A stretch of DNA of 5,806 bases from Armatimonadota bacterium. Its GTDB lineage: Bacteria; Armatimonadota; Zipacnadia; Zipacnadales; UBA11051. A model generated the notes under the pieces. It had not been told where the DNA came from. It searched no databases and saw only the letters and a program-made list of their open reading frames with translations. Location of the stretch: NCBI GenBank assembly GCA_003542955.1, contig DPJP01000346.1, positions 1 to 5,806 of the forward strand. The letters are read 5' to 3'. Made by a program: the position numbers and the translations under genes. Below are positions 1 to 5,806 of the stretch, piece by piece (position 1 is the stretch's first letter; every line of letters starts with the position of its first letter).

Positions 1-3000
1 GCAGCAGGCGGATGTCGGTGGCCATCGGGCCGGCATCGGAGGGGAAGAAGATATCAACCGATCCGTCGCGGGCCGGCGGATTGGGGATGCTGAGCGCCTT
101 CACCCCGTCGGCGCCGGCCATGCCGATGTAGTTGACCATGTCGACGCGGCCACCCGCCTCGGCGCAGACGCGCATCTGCCACCCACCAGCATCGCCGTCG
201 ACCTGCCCGAGCCGCAGCAGTTGCACATCATCAGCCGCGGCACCGCCCGGCGCGGCCCACGGGATGATGCCGTTGCCCTCGGAGAGCACCCAGTAGCCCC
301 ACCACGGCTGGATGTCGGTGTGCACGAGGTTGAGGCTGTCATCCAGCAGCGCGACCAGCTCGTAGCCGTTGCCCTGGTCGGTCCACGCGATGGGGCAGGC
401 AAGCGATGTTGCGTTGAGTATCGCGGCCATCCCGCTCACGGAGTCGTATGGGCTGCAGATCATGTTCCAGCCGTTGGAGACCGGGTAGTTGAGATTGCCT
501 GTGACCGGGGTGCCCGGCGCCATGAAGTCGGTCTGGGTTGTGAAGTTGCTCCAGTAGGCGCGGCCGGCGGTGTAGGGCTCGTTGACGCCCAGCGGCACGT
601 AGCGGCTTGTCGCGGGGTTCCACCAGAGAGCATCCGGGGCGGCCTGTGTGTGGAGTATCCCGGCGGCGCCATCCTGTAGCACGGGTACGCCGAACATGCG
701 CCTGCCGGCGGCGAAGCGGTGCCAGCGCCCACCGCGCACGCGCACCGTGCATGAACTCTCGTCCGCGAGGCCCGCGTCGGCCCCGCAGCCGATGCCGACG
801 GTCAGCCGGTACTCGATCGGCTCGGTCGATGCCACTTCAGGGGCGGTCCAGATGGGCCGCGCGGCGCCGGGATCGCTGAAGGCGCCGGCCGGGTTCCCTT
901 CGCCGTCCTCGGCCGACCACGCATAGGTCATCGAGTGGCCGATGCGGCTGTCCCGCGTGCTGACGGAGCATTCAACCTGCGTGCCCGAGACGACCTCGGT
1001 TGCCGGTATCGACGGCCCGTTGGTGATCTCGAGCGTGTGCGCGCAGGGCTGGACGAGCTGGGTATACGAGGATGCGCCCGAGACATCAGGGGCCTCGACA
1101 CACGTCGCCGTCACCGTCAGCTCGTAGGCCACCGGGTCATCGTGGCGGTTGACCGGCGCGGTCCAGGTCGGGTTCTGTGCCGTGGCATCATCAAAGCGGC
1201 CGGCCGGCTTGCCGTCGCCATCCACGGCCGTCCACCTGTAGGTGAATGTCGAGCCCTCGCGGTTGTCCTCGGCGGTTGACGCGCAGACGACCTCGGCGCC
1301 CGACTCGACGGGGTTAGGGGTGCCCACGGGCCCGGTGGTGATGGCGACCGTATGCGGCTGTTGCGGGTCCACGTACACGGTTACCCCGCGCGCACGGAGC
1401 GCCGCAAGATCGGCCGATGCCTGGGTTCCCGCGGACAGGTCCAGCCAGTTCTGCGTCAGGTGGACGACATCGCCGTTGCCCAGGCACGCGATCCGCAGGA
1501 GCGGCCCGATGTCACTGATGAGGTTGCCCGTCAGGTCGAGCGTCCCGAGGTTGGAGAAGGCGATCTGGCCGAGCACCGAGATGTCGCGGAGCGCATTCGA
1601 GGCCAGTGACAGGGCGCGCAGGCCCGTCAGGCCCGCCAGCGGGGTGATGTCTCTGATCTGATTGCCGTCGAGGGTGAGCTGCCGGAGGTTTGTCAGGCCG
1701 GCGAGCGCGGTGGCGCCGTCGATATTGTTCGCCCCGAGATCGAGCTCTGTCAGCCCGGCCAGGGCCTGCAGCGGGCTGATGTCGGCGATGCGGTTGCCGT
1801 GCAGGCAGAGCACCTCGAGGTTCCCCAGCCCCGCGAGCAGGCCGATGTCGGCGAGACGCCCATCGGTCACCCGCAGCCTGCGCAGCGTTGTCAGGCCCCC
1901 GATGGGGTCGAGGCTGGTGATGGGGCTGTCATGGGTCTCAAACTGCTCGAGGCTGCCGCAGAACTCGAGGCCGGTCAGGTCCCCGATACCGTCGCCGACG
2001 TAGAGCACCTGCAGGCCGGCGAGGTCGCGTGCGAGGATATCCTGGCTGGGCTTGTTGATGCACTCGCGCACATCGGCCTTCAGCCGCGCATCGGGGATAT
2101 CGACGACCAGGAGCGTGACATTCACCGACACGTCAACGTATGTCACCCCGTCCGGGCCGGCGAAGCCGATGGCTCCGGTGTAGAGGCCCGCATCAGTCCA
2201 CAGCGGCACCCGCAGGCAGAGCGTCAGCGGCAACTCCCCGCCGGCCGGGAGCGTATAGAGCAGATTCGCCGCGCTCGTACCGACGGGTGCTGCCGCCATC
2301 GGCGGCCCGGCGCCGGGGTCGGTGATGCTCACGCCGGAGGCGGGCAGGACCTTCCCGGTCGCGGAGGTCAGGGCGCCGGGCACCAGGCGCACGGTCATAT
2401 CCGCGTCGTTGGCCGAGATGAGGCGCAGGCCGGCAGTCGCCGACCCCAGCTCCGGCAGCGTGCCGACATCGAGGTCCTCCGGGTTGATCGTGAAGGACGC
2501 TATCGCCTCGCCCTCGACAAAGACAGATACGCTGTCGCGCCTGGCAAACTGGTAGCCGCCCGAATCCGAGCCGGAGGCGGTTATGTCGAAGCGATAACTG
2601 CCGGGAGTGGACGAAGTGCTGTAGCAGTTCGCATAGATACCGTCATTGCGGCTGCCGTCGCCGTGCGCGCCGTCGTCATACAGCGACATGTACTCGACCG
2701 AGGCCGCCTCGAGCGTCGCCTGCGGCGGCGGAGCCGTGTCGCCGTTGACCTCGACCCACTTCGCCCGATCTCCGGCGGCGTACACCGATGTGCCGGGCGG
2801 GTAGATGGCGACGCTGACCACGGCATTGCGTATCGAGCTGGTCCCGCTCGAGATCGCGGCCTGGATGACGATCGCCTCGCCGGGCGCGTAGCGCTCCTTG
2901 CCCGCGCGGGCCTTCAGCGTGACCAGTGAATCAGCCATGCCCACAATCGAGTACGCCACGCCGCCGCTCGGGACGTTGACGGCTGTGATCTCGGCCCGCC

Positions 3001-5353
3001 AACTGCCCGGCGCGGGGTTCTCGATGTCAACCGATATGCCCGTCTCCCTGACGACGAACTCGACGGTGGGGTCCGTGGTGCCCACGTCGATCCAGGTGCC
3101 GTTGGGGCGCCTGAGACGCAGAGCCACCTCGCTGTTGGGCCAGCTCAGGCCGACCACCAGACCGGAGGTGCTCCCATCCACCGAGAAGTCATGGGTGATG
3201 GTCTGTCCCGGCCTGATGGTGCCGCTCTCGGAGAGGATCACCGACACGCCGGAGACCGTCCCGCAGATGAGCGCATAGAGCTCCTGGAGCTCCGCGGAGG
3301 TCGGGGCGCGGTAGTAACGCCCGCCCGTCGCCGCGGCGATATCGTGGCTCAGGAGCGCCTCATCCACACTGGACCCAAGCGCGACGGCGTGGATATCGGT
3401 CTTGGCCGGCACGGTGGGGATGACGCTGCTGACGTAGGGAGCCGTGTTCTCATACCCATCGCTCATCAGGACCATCACGTGCGCCGACGATGCCCGCCCC
3501 CGGGTCGTGAGCTGCTCCTGGCCCATTTGCAGCCCCGCGCCGACCGAGGTGTTGCCGTAGGCGCTGATTGCGTTGATCGCCGCGATGGCGTCAGACTTCA
3601 CGCCGGCGTCCGCGATCACGGTGAGGGGGAAGTCGACCCGCGCGGTCGATTCGTAGCTGACGATGCCGATGGCGTCGCCCTGCCGCATGAAGCCGACGAA
3701 GGTGCGTGCCGCGGCAAGCGCATCGGCTATCGGGGTGCCGGTCATGCTGCCGGAGCGGTCGATAACAAGCACGATATCGGCGCTGCGGCCCGTGCCGTAC
3801 TCGACGGCGCCCGACACGGTGCCGGCGGCGGCGCCGACGCGCACCGTGAGGCTGTGCCGGCCCGCGCCGAGGCCCGTCGGCGGCACGATATCCAGCTCGT
3901 AGTGGTCAGACGCGACCTGGGCTCCACCCTTCTCGCGAACGCCCACGACCAGCGCCTCGAGCCCGCCGATGGTGGCGGTGAAGTCGAATGCGTGCGCGAG
4001 GTCGGGCTCCGGCTGCTCCGGGTGCTCGAGGCGGTTGCCCAGTCCGTTGATGAACCGGCCCGCGCGGTGCGGCCTCACGCAGGCGGTGATCTTTGCGCTC
4101 CCCGCGCTCGCCAGGTCCACCAGCGCCGGGTCCGTCGCCGTCGGGCTCTGGATTGAGATCGAGTAGGCCGGCCCCGGCTTGACCGTGACGATGTTGCGGA
4201 CCTCGTACTCATCCCACGACCATGTACGCGCAGTCCCCGTCCCGGCGGTCGGGTCGATCTCGCTGATCTGGTTGCCAAGCGCCGTCTGGGCGGCATCGAC
4301 GGCAACCGTCATGTGCCCGCCCCTGTCGCCGGAGTTGAGTGGCCAGCGCGAGATCGCCAGTGGCCGCCCCGCGGCAATCTCGCTCGACACCCGCGTGAAG
4401 CTCGGCCTGTTGGTCACCGCGACGTCGAAGCAGTAGCCGTGCTTGTTCGCTACCAGGTTCGCGATGCGCGCGGCGTCGCGCTCGTTCAGCCCGTAGAGGT
4501 CGGCATTGCTCGTCTCGTAGACAAGCCCCCCGGCGTTGGCCAGCAGGTCGGTGAGCATACGTGCGGTGGTGTAGCGGCCGGGTGCTGAGTAGATGTAGGG
4601 CGGGTACCAGTCGTGGTCGGTGTCGTCAACCGTGTCATAGGCATAGCTGAGGCCCTGGTACGCGATCGACGCGTAGCCCTGCGTGCCCCAGTAGCTCAGG
4701 ATCATGCTCAGCGTGCTCGGCACGCAGCCGCGGTACCAGCCGTAGACCGGCACGCCCGCTATGGCTGCGCTGTCGACGCCCTGCGGACCAACCAGCGCCA
4801 ACGGGTCTGCCGGTGCCAGCGCGCGATCCCACCGCGCGGCGGCGTCCTTGGCCGACCATGAGCTGATGGACGTAGCCCACGCGACATCCCTCGCCGACGA
4901 GGTGACGCCGGACAGCAGCCCCCTGAGAGTCCCGTCCGGGGCCTGGGAGTAGTACTCCTCGCCCCAGGTGTAGATGAGCCGTGCCGAGGCGCCGGCCGTG
5001 GCGGGCAATGCCGCCAGCGGAGACAGGCCGTTGCCGCACTCGATGAAGGGGCCGCGCTCCCGCCACGCGCTGATGGTGATGTAGCCGGCATCGTGACCGG
5101 TAGTGGCGACCGGGAACACGCGAACGGCGGGCGTTCCCGACAGGTCGAGGAAGGTCTGCTCCGGCCCGAGCTGCGCGCCGGCCCACAGCCAATCCGGGTG
5201 CAGCGCCGCCTGCTGTTGCAGGCAGCGGACGGCGACAATGCGGCAGTCGCCGGCGGGCACAACCGTCTGTGCCGAGGTGGGGAGGACTGCTGCGACGAAG
5301 GCGAGGACAGATATGATCGCGACAAACGACAGAACGCGCCTGAACCCTACCAT
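1..5353 (-). CDS. Giant secreted multidomain protein: C39-like peptidase, VWA, LRR, Ig-like repeats (3' end outside window)
   Basis: One frame stays open from the ATG at 5351-5353 to the left edge: 1784 codons, no stop, so the C-terminus is missing. The start is fixed by an in-frame TGA at 5435-5437 with no ATG, GTG or TTG between it and 5353, by a GGAAAGGA ribosome site, and by an immediate signal peptide. Domains by residue: signal peptide 1-28; propeptide-like 29-199; C39-like cysteine peptidase 200-385 (C210, H347, D367); beta-sandwich 386-525; VWA 526-697 (DRSGS at 532-536, T602, D632); beta-sandwiches 698-948, including an LYDDG...GDGSRNDGIY motif at 891-907; beta-sandwich 951-1084; LRR 1086-1333; two Ig/PKD-like domains 1334-1540; duplicated GW...GYW module about 1545-1700; start of another beta-rich domain from about 1720. 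Likely exported and surface-associated or extracellular, for adhesion, sensing or processing. The domain calls are strong, the overall function is not known. The same residue order runs through all domains, so no frameshift is needed. No neighbouring gene is visible. Confidence 0.95.
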   Translation of the reverse strand, partial: MVGFRRVLSFVAIISVLAFVAAVLPTSAQTVVPAGDCRIVAVRCLQQQAALHPDWLWAGAQLGPEQTFLDLSGTPAVRVFPVATTGHDAGYITISAWRERGPFIECGNGLSPLAALPATAGASARLIYTWGEEYYSQAPDGTLRGLLSGVTSSARDVAWATSISSWSAKDAAARWDRALAPADPLALVGPQGVDSAAIAGVPVYGWYRGCVPSTLSMILSYWGTQGYASIAYQGLSYAYDTVDDTDHDWYPPYIYSAPGRYTTARMLTDLLANAGGLVYETSNADLYGLNERDAARIANLVANKHGYCFDVAVTNRPSFTRVSSEIAAGRPLAISRWPLNSGDRGGHMTVAVDAAQTALGNQISEIDPTAGTGTARTWSWDEYEVRNIVTVKPGPAYSISIQSPTATDPALVDLASAGSAKITACVRPHRAGRFINGLGNRLEHPEQPEPDLAHAFDFTATIGGLEALVVGVREKGGAQVASDHYELDIVPPTGLGAGRHSLTVRVGAAAGTVSGAVEYGTGRSADIVLVIDRSGSMTGTPIADALAAARTFVGFMRQGDAIGIVSYESTARVDFPLTVIADAGVKSDAIAAINAISAYGNTSVGAGLQMGQEQLTTRGRASSAHVMVLMSDGYENTAPYVSSVIPTVPAKTDIHAVALGSSVDEALLSHDIAAATGGRYYRAPTSAELQELYALICGTVSGVSVILSESGTIRPGQTITHDFSVDGSTSGLVVGLSWPNSEVALRLRRPNGTWIDVGTTDPTVEFVVRETGISVDIENPAPGSWRAEITAVNVPSGGVAYSIVGMADSLVTLKARAGKERYAPGEAIVIQAAISSGTSSIRNAVVSVAIYPPGTSVYAAGDRAKWVEVNGDTAPPPQATLEAASVEYMSLYDDGAHGDGSRNDGIYANCYSTSSTPGSYRFDITASGSDSGGYQFARRDSVSVFVEGEAIASFTINPEDLDVGTLPELGSATAGLRLISANDADMTVRLVPGALTSATGKVLPASGVSITDPGAGPPMAAAPVGTSAANLLYTLPAGGELPLTLCLRVPLWTDAGLYTGAIGFAGPDGVTYVDVSVNVTLLVVDIPDARLKADVRECINKPSQDILARDLAGLQVLYVGDGIGDLTGLEFCGSLEQFETHDSPITSLDPIGGLTTLRRLRVTDGRLADIGLLAGLGNLEVLCLHGNRIADISPLQALAGLTELDLGANNIDGATALAGLTNLRQLTLDGNQIRDITPLAGLTGLRALSLASNALRDISVLGQIAFSNLGTLDLTGNLISDIGPLLRIACLGNGDVVHLTQNWLDLSAGTQASADLAALRARGVTVYVDPQQPHTVAITTGPVGTPNPVESGAEVVCASTAEDNREGSTFTYRWTAVDGDGKPAGRFDDATAQNPTWTAPVNRHDDPVAYELTVTATCVEAPDVSGASSYTQLVQPCAHTLEITNGPSIPATEVVSGTQVECSVSTRDSRIGHSMTYAWSAEDGEGNPAGAFSDPGAARPIWTAPEVASTEPIEYRLTVGIGCGADAGLADESSCTVRVRGGRWHRFAAGRRMFGVPVLQDGAAGILHTQAAPDALWWNPATSRYVPLGVNEPYTAGRAYWSNFTTQTDFMAPGTPVTGNLNYPVSNGWNMICSPYDSVSGMAAILNATSLACPIAWTDQGNGYELVALLDDSLNLVHTDIQPWWGYWVLSEGNGIIPWAAPGGAAADDVQLLRLGQVDGDAGGWQMRVCAEAGGRVDMVNYIGMAGADGVKALSIPNPPARDGSVDIFFPSDAGPMATDIRLL
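2..196 (-). other. Start of C-terminal beta-rich domain, cut by the window edge
   Basis: Residues about 1720-1784. WQMRVCAEAGG, VNYIGMAGADGVKALSIPNPP and SVDIFFPSD follow the pattern W-x-V-x-L...D--N-x-GV...A-DG-D...PxPP...V-L-FP that commonly follows the GW...GYW module in such proteins. The sorting signal or anchor, if any, lies beyond the left edge, so attachment to the cell surface cannot be judged. Confidence 0.5.
254..721 (-). repeat. Duplicated GW...GYW beta module
   Basis: Residues about 1545-1623 and 1624-1700. The second copy is a classic example: GWNMICSP (1628-1635), IAWTDQGNGYELV, and PWWGYWVLSEGN. The first copy is a diverged equivalent: MFGVPV (1553-1558), LWWNPATSRYVPL, and AGRAYWSNF. 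Modules of this style occur near the C-terminus of many secreted bacterial multidomain proteins; their role is not known. Confidence 0.6.
734..1354 (-). repeat. Two tandem Ig/PKD-like domains, 105-residue period
   Basis: Residues 1334-1438 and 1439-1540. Both start HT(V/L)(A/E)IT(T/N)GP and share YxWxAxDGxGxPAGxF and (T/I)WTAP. Corresponding residues fall exactly 105 apart: W1374/W1479, C1357/C1462 and C1418/C1523. The two conserved cysteines in each copy are placed to form an intradomain disulfide, which fits an exported protein. These are probably stalk or carbohydrate/protein-contact modules. Confidence 0.85.
1355..2098 (-). repeat. Internalin-like leucine-rich repeat block, about 8 repeats of 22 residues
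   Basis: Residues 1086-1333. The cap IPDARLKADVRECI with KPSQDI and the DLTGLEFC motif is typical of internalin-type LRR blocks. Repeats begin near L1114, L1135, L1157, L1179, L1201, L1223, L1245 and L1269, nearly all 21-22 residues apart, with the pattern LxxLxLxxNxIxDIxPLxxLxx. Clear examples are LRQLTLDGNQIRDITPLAGL and LEVLCLHGNRIADISPLQAL. The last repeats are longer (24 or more residues) and lead to a closing DLAALRARGVTVYVDP segment. Such blocks bind proteins or peptides; the partner is unknown. Confidence 0.92.
2102..2503 (-). other. Beta-sandwich domain between VWA block and LRRs
   Basis: Residues 951-1084. It opens with FTINPEDLDVGTLPELG and ends with GVTYVDVSVNVTLLVV, with a GLYTGAIGF strand near 1058-1066. 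This is the layout of a bacterial Ig/BACON-like fold. No catalytic residues are visible. It is probably a spacer or stalk. Assignment to a precise family is not possible by eye. Confidence 0.5.
2510..3262 (-). other. Post-VWA beta-sandwich modules (CLCA / choice-of-anchor-X-like)
   Basis: Residues 698-948, two modules. The first (about 698-808) is a beta-rich segment of the kind that follows VWA in CLCA-like proteins, ending with NPAPGSWRAEITAVN (779-793). The second (about 810-948) contains RYAPGEAIVIQAAI and then LYDDGAHGDGSRNDGIY (891-907), the 'L-DDG--GD---DGIY' acidic loop typical of choice-of-anchor-X-type modules, followed by GSYRFDITASG. The D- and N-rich loop could bind calcium; that is inference. 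Confidence 0.6.
3263..3778 (-). other. von Willebrand factor A domain with intact MIDAS
   Basis: Residues 526-697. All three parts of the metal-ion-dependent adhesion site are visible: DRSGS (D532, S534, S536), T602 in the YGNTSVGAGL loop, and D632 in VLMSDGYEN. The core strands DIVLVID, DAIGIVSY and DIHAVALG and the closing GGRYYRAPTSAELQELY segment are in the expected order, and the length of about 170 residues is normal. Divalent-cation binding and metal-dependent ligand or protein contact are expected from the family. The ligand is unknown. Confidence 0.93.
3779..4198 (-). other. Beta-sandwich domain preceding the VWA
   Basis: Residues 386-525. Alternating hydrophobic strands and the motifs FTATIGGLEA (458-467) and YELDIVPPTGLGAGRHSLTV (485-504) match the immunoglobulin-like module often found just before the VWA domain in bacterial CLCA-like proteins. 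It runs without a linker into DIVLVIDRSGS. A structural or ligand-presenting role is inferred. Confidence 0.55.
4199..4756 (-). other. C39-like (papain-fold) cysteine peptidase domain
   Basis: Residues 200-385. The motif VPVYGWYRGCVPSTLSMIL (201-219) matches the nucleophile-cysteine region of a C39-like subgroup that has WYxGCxPT before a helix. C210 is the candidate nucleophile. EIAAGRPLAIS (325-335) is the typical strand before the catalytic histidine, and GGHMTVAVD (345-353) supplies H347. EIDPTAG (365-371) supplies D367, with C-to-H spacing of 137 and H-to-D spacing of 20, both normal for the fold. The glutamine usually found about six residues before the cysteine (oxyanion hole) is Y204 here. 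Known family members cleave peptides or are degenerate; activity here is not established. The substrate is unknown. Confidence 0.75.
4757..5269 (-). other. Propeptide-like N-terminal segment
   Basis: Residues 29-199, between the signal peptide and the peptidase-like domain. Residues 90-109 (GYITISAWRERGPFIECGNG) resemble the 'GYxxISA...P.l.ys..g' strand pattern seen in propeptides and N-terminal regions of secreted papain-fold peptidases such as the C10 and C39-like groups. The rest is not recognised. An inhibitory or folding role is inferred from position only. Confidence 0.45.
5270..5353 (-). other. Sec signal peptide of the giant protein
   Basis: Residues 1-28. A short basic start (MVGFRR) is followed by an uninterrupted hydrophobic stretch from V7 to L24 and a PTSA-Q cleavage site, with small residues at -3 (S is at -2, T at -3) and A at -1. 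Cleavage after A28 is the best reading. There is no lipobox cysteine near the cleavage site, so a lipoprotein is unlikely. This places everything downstream outside the cytoplasmic membrane. Confidence 0.92.
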
Positions 5354-5364
5354 GACTGATCGTG

Positions 5365-5372
5365 TCCTTTCC
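5365..5372 (-). promoter_or_regulatory. Shine-Dalgarno-like site
   Basis: Reads GGAAAGGA on the minus strand, with 11 nt between it and the ATG at 5353. The spacing is a little long but acceptable, and it supports the start chosen from the signal peptide and the upstream in-frame stop. Confidence 0.65.
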
Positions 5373-5454
5373 GAGGTCAGATCGTCATACCGTTCAGATC
5401 GAGTACGTCTCTGCGCCTTCTGCCGTCGCGTCGATCACGAACCCTCTCCGCATG

Positions 5455-5520
5455 GCACCCCGGGGAACCTCAGTGGGGTGCTCTCCACGCTTCGCGGGCA
5501 GAGTGCGTCAATGCACTTCT
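5455..5520 (-). other. Two hairpins in the predicted 5' leader
   Basis: First from the putative transcript start: AGTGC and GCACT arms at 5502-5517 around a 6-nt loop, extendable to 7 bp by bulging one base. Second: perfect 7-bp arms GCACCCC (5455-5461) and GGGGTGC (5475-5481) around 13 nt. Neither is followed by a T-run in the minus direction, so they are not intrinsic terminators. They could affect mRNA stability or translation, or be chance pairing in GC-rich DNA. Confidence 0.35.
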
Positions 5521-5529
5521 CTCACTCGC

Positions 5530-5565
5530 ATTGTACCACAATACGCGCGCTCATAGTAGCACAAT
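5530..5565 (-). promoter_or_regulatory. Candidate tandem extended -10 promoters / repeated 13-bp operator-like element
   Basis: On the minus strand the sites read ATTGTGCTACTAT (5565 down to 5553) and ATTGTGGTACAAT (5542 down to 5530), 23 bp apart and 11 of 13 identical. The second is an inverted repeat with arms ATTGT and ACAAT. Each also contains TG-n-TACTAT or TG-n-TACAAT, an extended -10 form. No good -35 hexamer lies 16-18 bp upstream of either. If the lower one is used, the transcript would begin near 5523, giving a leader of about 170 nt. Whether these are promoters, operators or both cannot be decided from sequence. Confidence 0.4.
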
Positions 5566-5806
5566 CGCGGCAATACTGCAGCAGACCCCGGAACCGGCAG
5601 ATTCCCTCGCAAGGGCCAGGGGGATACCCGCGGCGTCGGGACAGTAGTACCATTCGCCGCTTGCGTGCCCGACTCCTGCCGGGAGTGCGAGACGGTGAGA
5701 AGGGCCCCGGCTACCGACGGAGACTCTCCAGGGGGGCATACGCGCTAACTTTGGCGCTTTCGGAGCCTTGGAGGGGCTGGTCCCGCAGCCGCGGGAAGAC
5801 CGGCCC
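5566..5806. other. Gene-free segment rich in inverted repeats
   Basis: No supportable gene on either strand. Short GC-rich open frames exist, but none has a start site, ribosome site or recognisable protein. The segment holds pairing CGTCGG (5634-5639) with CCGACG (5714-5719), enclosing a hairpin ACTCC/GGAGT at 5672-5686, then GCGCT/GGCGC at 5742-5757, and a strong hairpin at 5774-5806. This suggests, but does not prove, a structured RNA or the end of a neighbouring transcription unit. Confidence 0.35.
5774..5806. repeat. Long GC-rich hairpin at the right edge
   Basis: Outer arms GGGCTGGTC (5774-5782) and GACCGGCCC (5798-5806) pair over 9 bp with one G-U. Inner arms CCGC and GCGG pair over 4 bp around an AGCC loop, with GAA bulged on the 3' side. 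No T-run follows on the minus strand. On the plus strand the next bases lie outside the window, so an intrinsic terminator or an RNA element are both possible. Confidence 0.5.

Noticed and set aside
1355..2098. CRISPR-like or DNA-level tandem repeat in the periodic region
   Set aside because: The 66-bp periodicity reflects the 22-residue leucine-rich repeats; the repeats are conserved at protein level and diverged at DNA level.
1799..2929. Plus-strand open frame of 376 codons
   Set aside because: Antisense to the VWA-to-LRR part of the giant gene. The translation is rich in Arg, Gly, Ala, Asp and His without recognisable domains, as expected for the antisense of GC-rich coding DNA, while the minus strand shows clear domains throughout.
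3191..4156. Plus-strand open frame of 321 codons
   Set aside because: Antisense to the VWA domain. The translation is low-complexity in style with no motif; the minus frame carries a full MIDAS site here.
4635..5325. Two overlapping minus-strand frames of 185 and 188 codons
   Set aside because: They overlap the signal peptide and peptidase part of the giant protein in other frames and show Arg/Pro/Ser-rich sequence without domains.
5455..5481. Intrinsic terminator at the GCACCCC/GGGGTGC hairpin
   Set aside because: No T-run follows on either strand, and it lies inside the leader of the giant gene.
5551..5739. Minus-strand 62-codon frame, open to the right edge, as a small gene or the end of an upstream gene
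   Set aside because: No ribosome site before the ATG, no recognisable protein, less coding-like third positions than the main gene, and it ends within the promoter-like repeats. Open frames of this length are common by chance at this GC content.
5634..5806. T-box or cobalamin riboswitch on the plus strand
   Set aside because: Only loose similarity: no TGGNACCGCG T-box core (the nearest is TGGTCCCGC) and no cobalamin-box GCCACTG element or matching upstream core. Not enough to name a class.

Overview
The window is dominated by one very large minus-strand gene. It starts at an ATG at 5353 and stays open for 1784 codons to the left edge, where it runs out of the window without a stop. No other coding region can be supported. 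The protein has a clear signal peptide, so it is exported. In order it carries a propeptide-like segment, a C39-like cysteine peptidase domain, a beta-sandwich, a von Willebrand factor A (VWA) domain with a complete metal-binding site, further beta-sandwich modules, an internalin-like leucine-rich repeat (LRR) block, two tandem Ig/PKD-like domains, a duplicated GW...GYW module and the start of a last beta-rich domain.

The sequence is GC-rich, with mostly G or C in third codon positions, and comes from a bacterium. The mosaic of VWA, LRR, Ig-like and GWN...GYW modules in one secreted protein recalls proteins from Armatimonadota, Planctomycetota and other poorly cultured metagenomic lineages. 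That is a recollection of module style, not a taxonomic call.

Layout: 1-5353 (minus) is the giant gene. 5354-5540 is its leader, with a Shine-Dalgarno-like site, two small hairpins and, at 5530-5565, two near-copies of a 13-bp partly palindromic element that also reads as tandem extended -10 promoter elements. 5566-5806 has no supportable gene. It holds inverted repeats, the strongest being a 13-bp-paired hairpin at 5774-5806 on the right edge, which may belong to a structured RNA or to the end of a neighbouring transcript.

The main interest is the single-polypeptide combination of a papain-fold peptidase-like domain with a metal-binding VWA and several ligand-binding repeat modules. This suggests a secreted or surface adhesin or processing factor; its actual substrate and partner cannot be read from the sequence.
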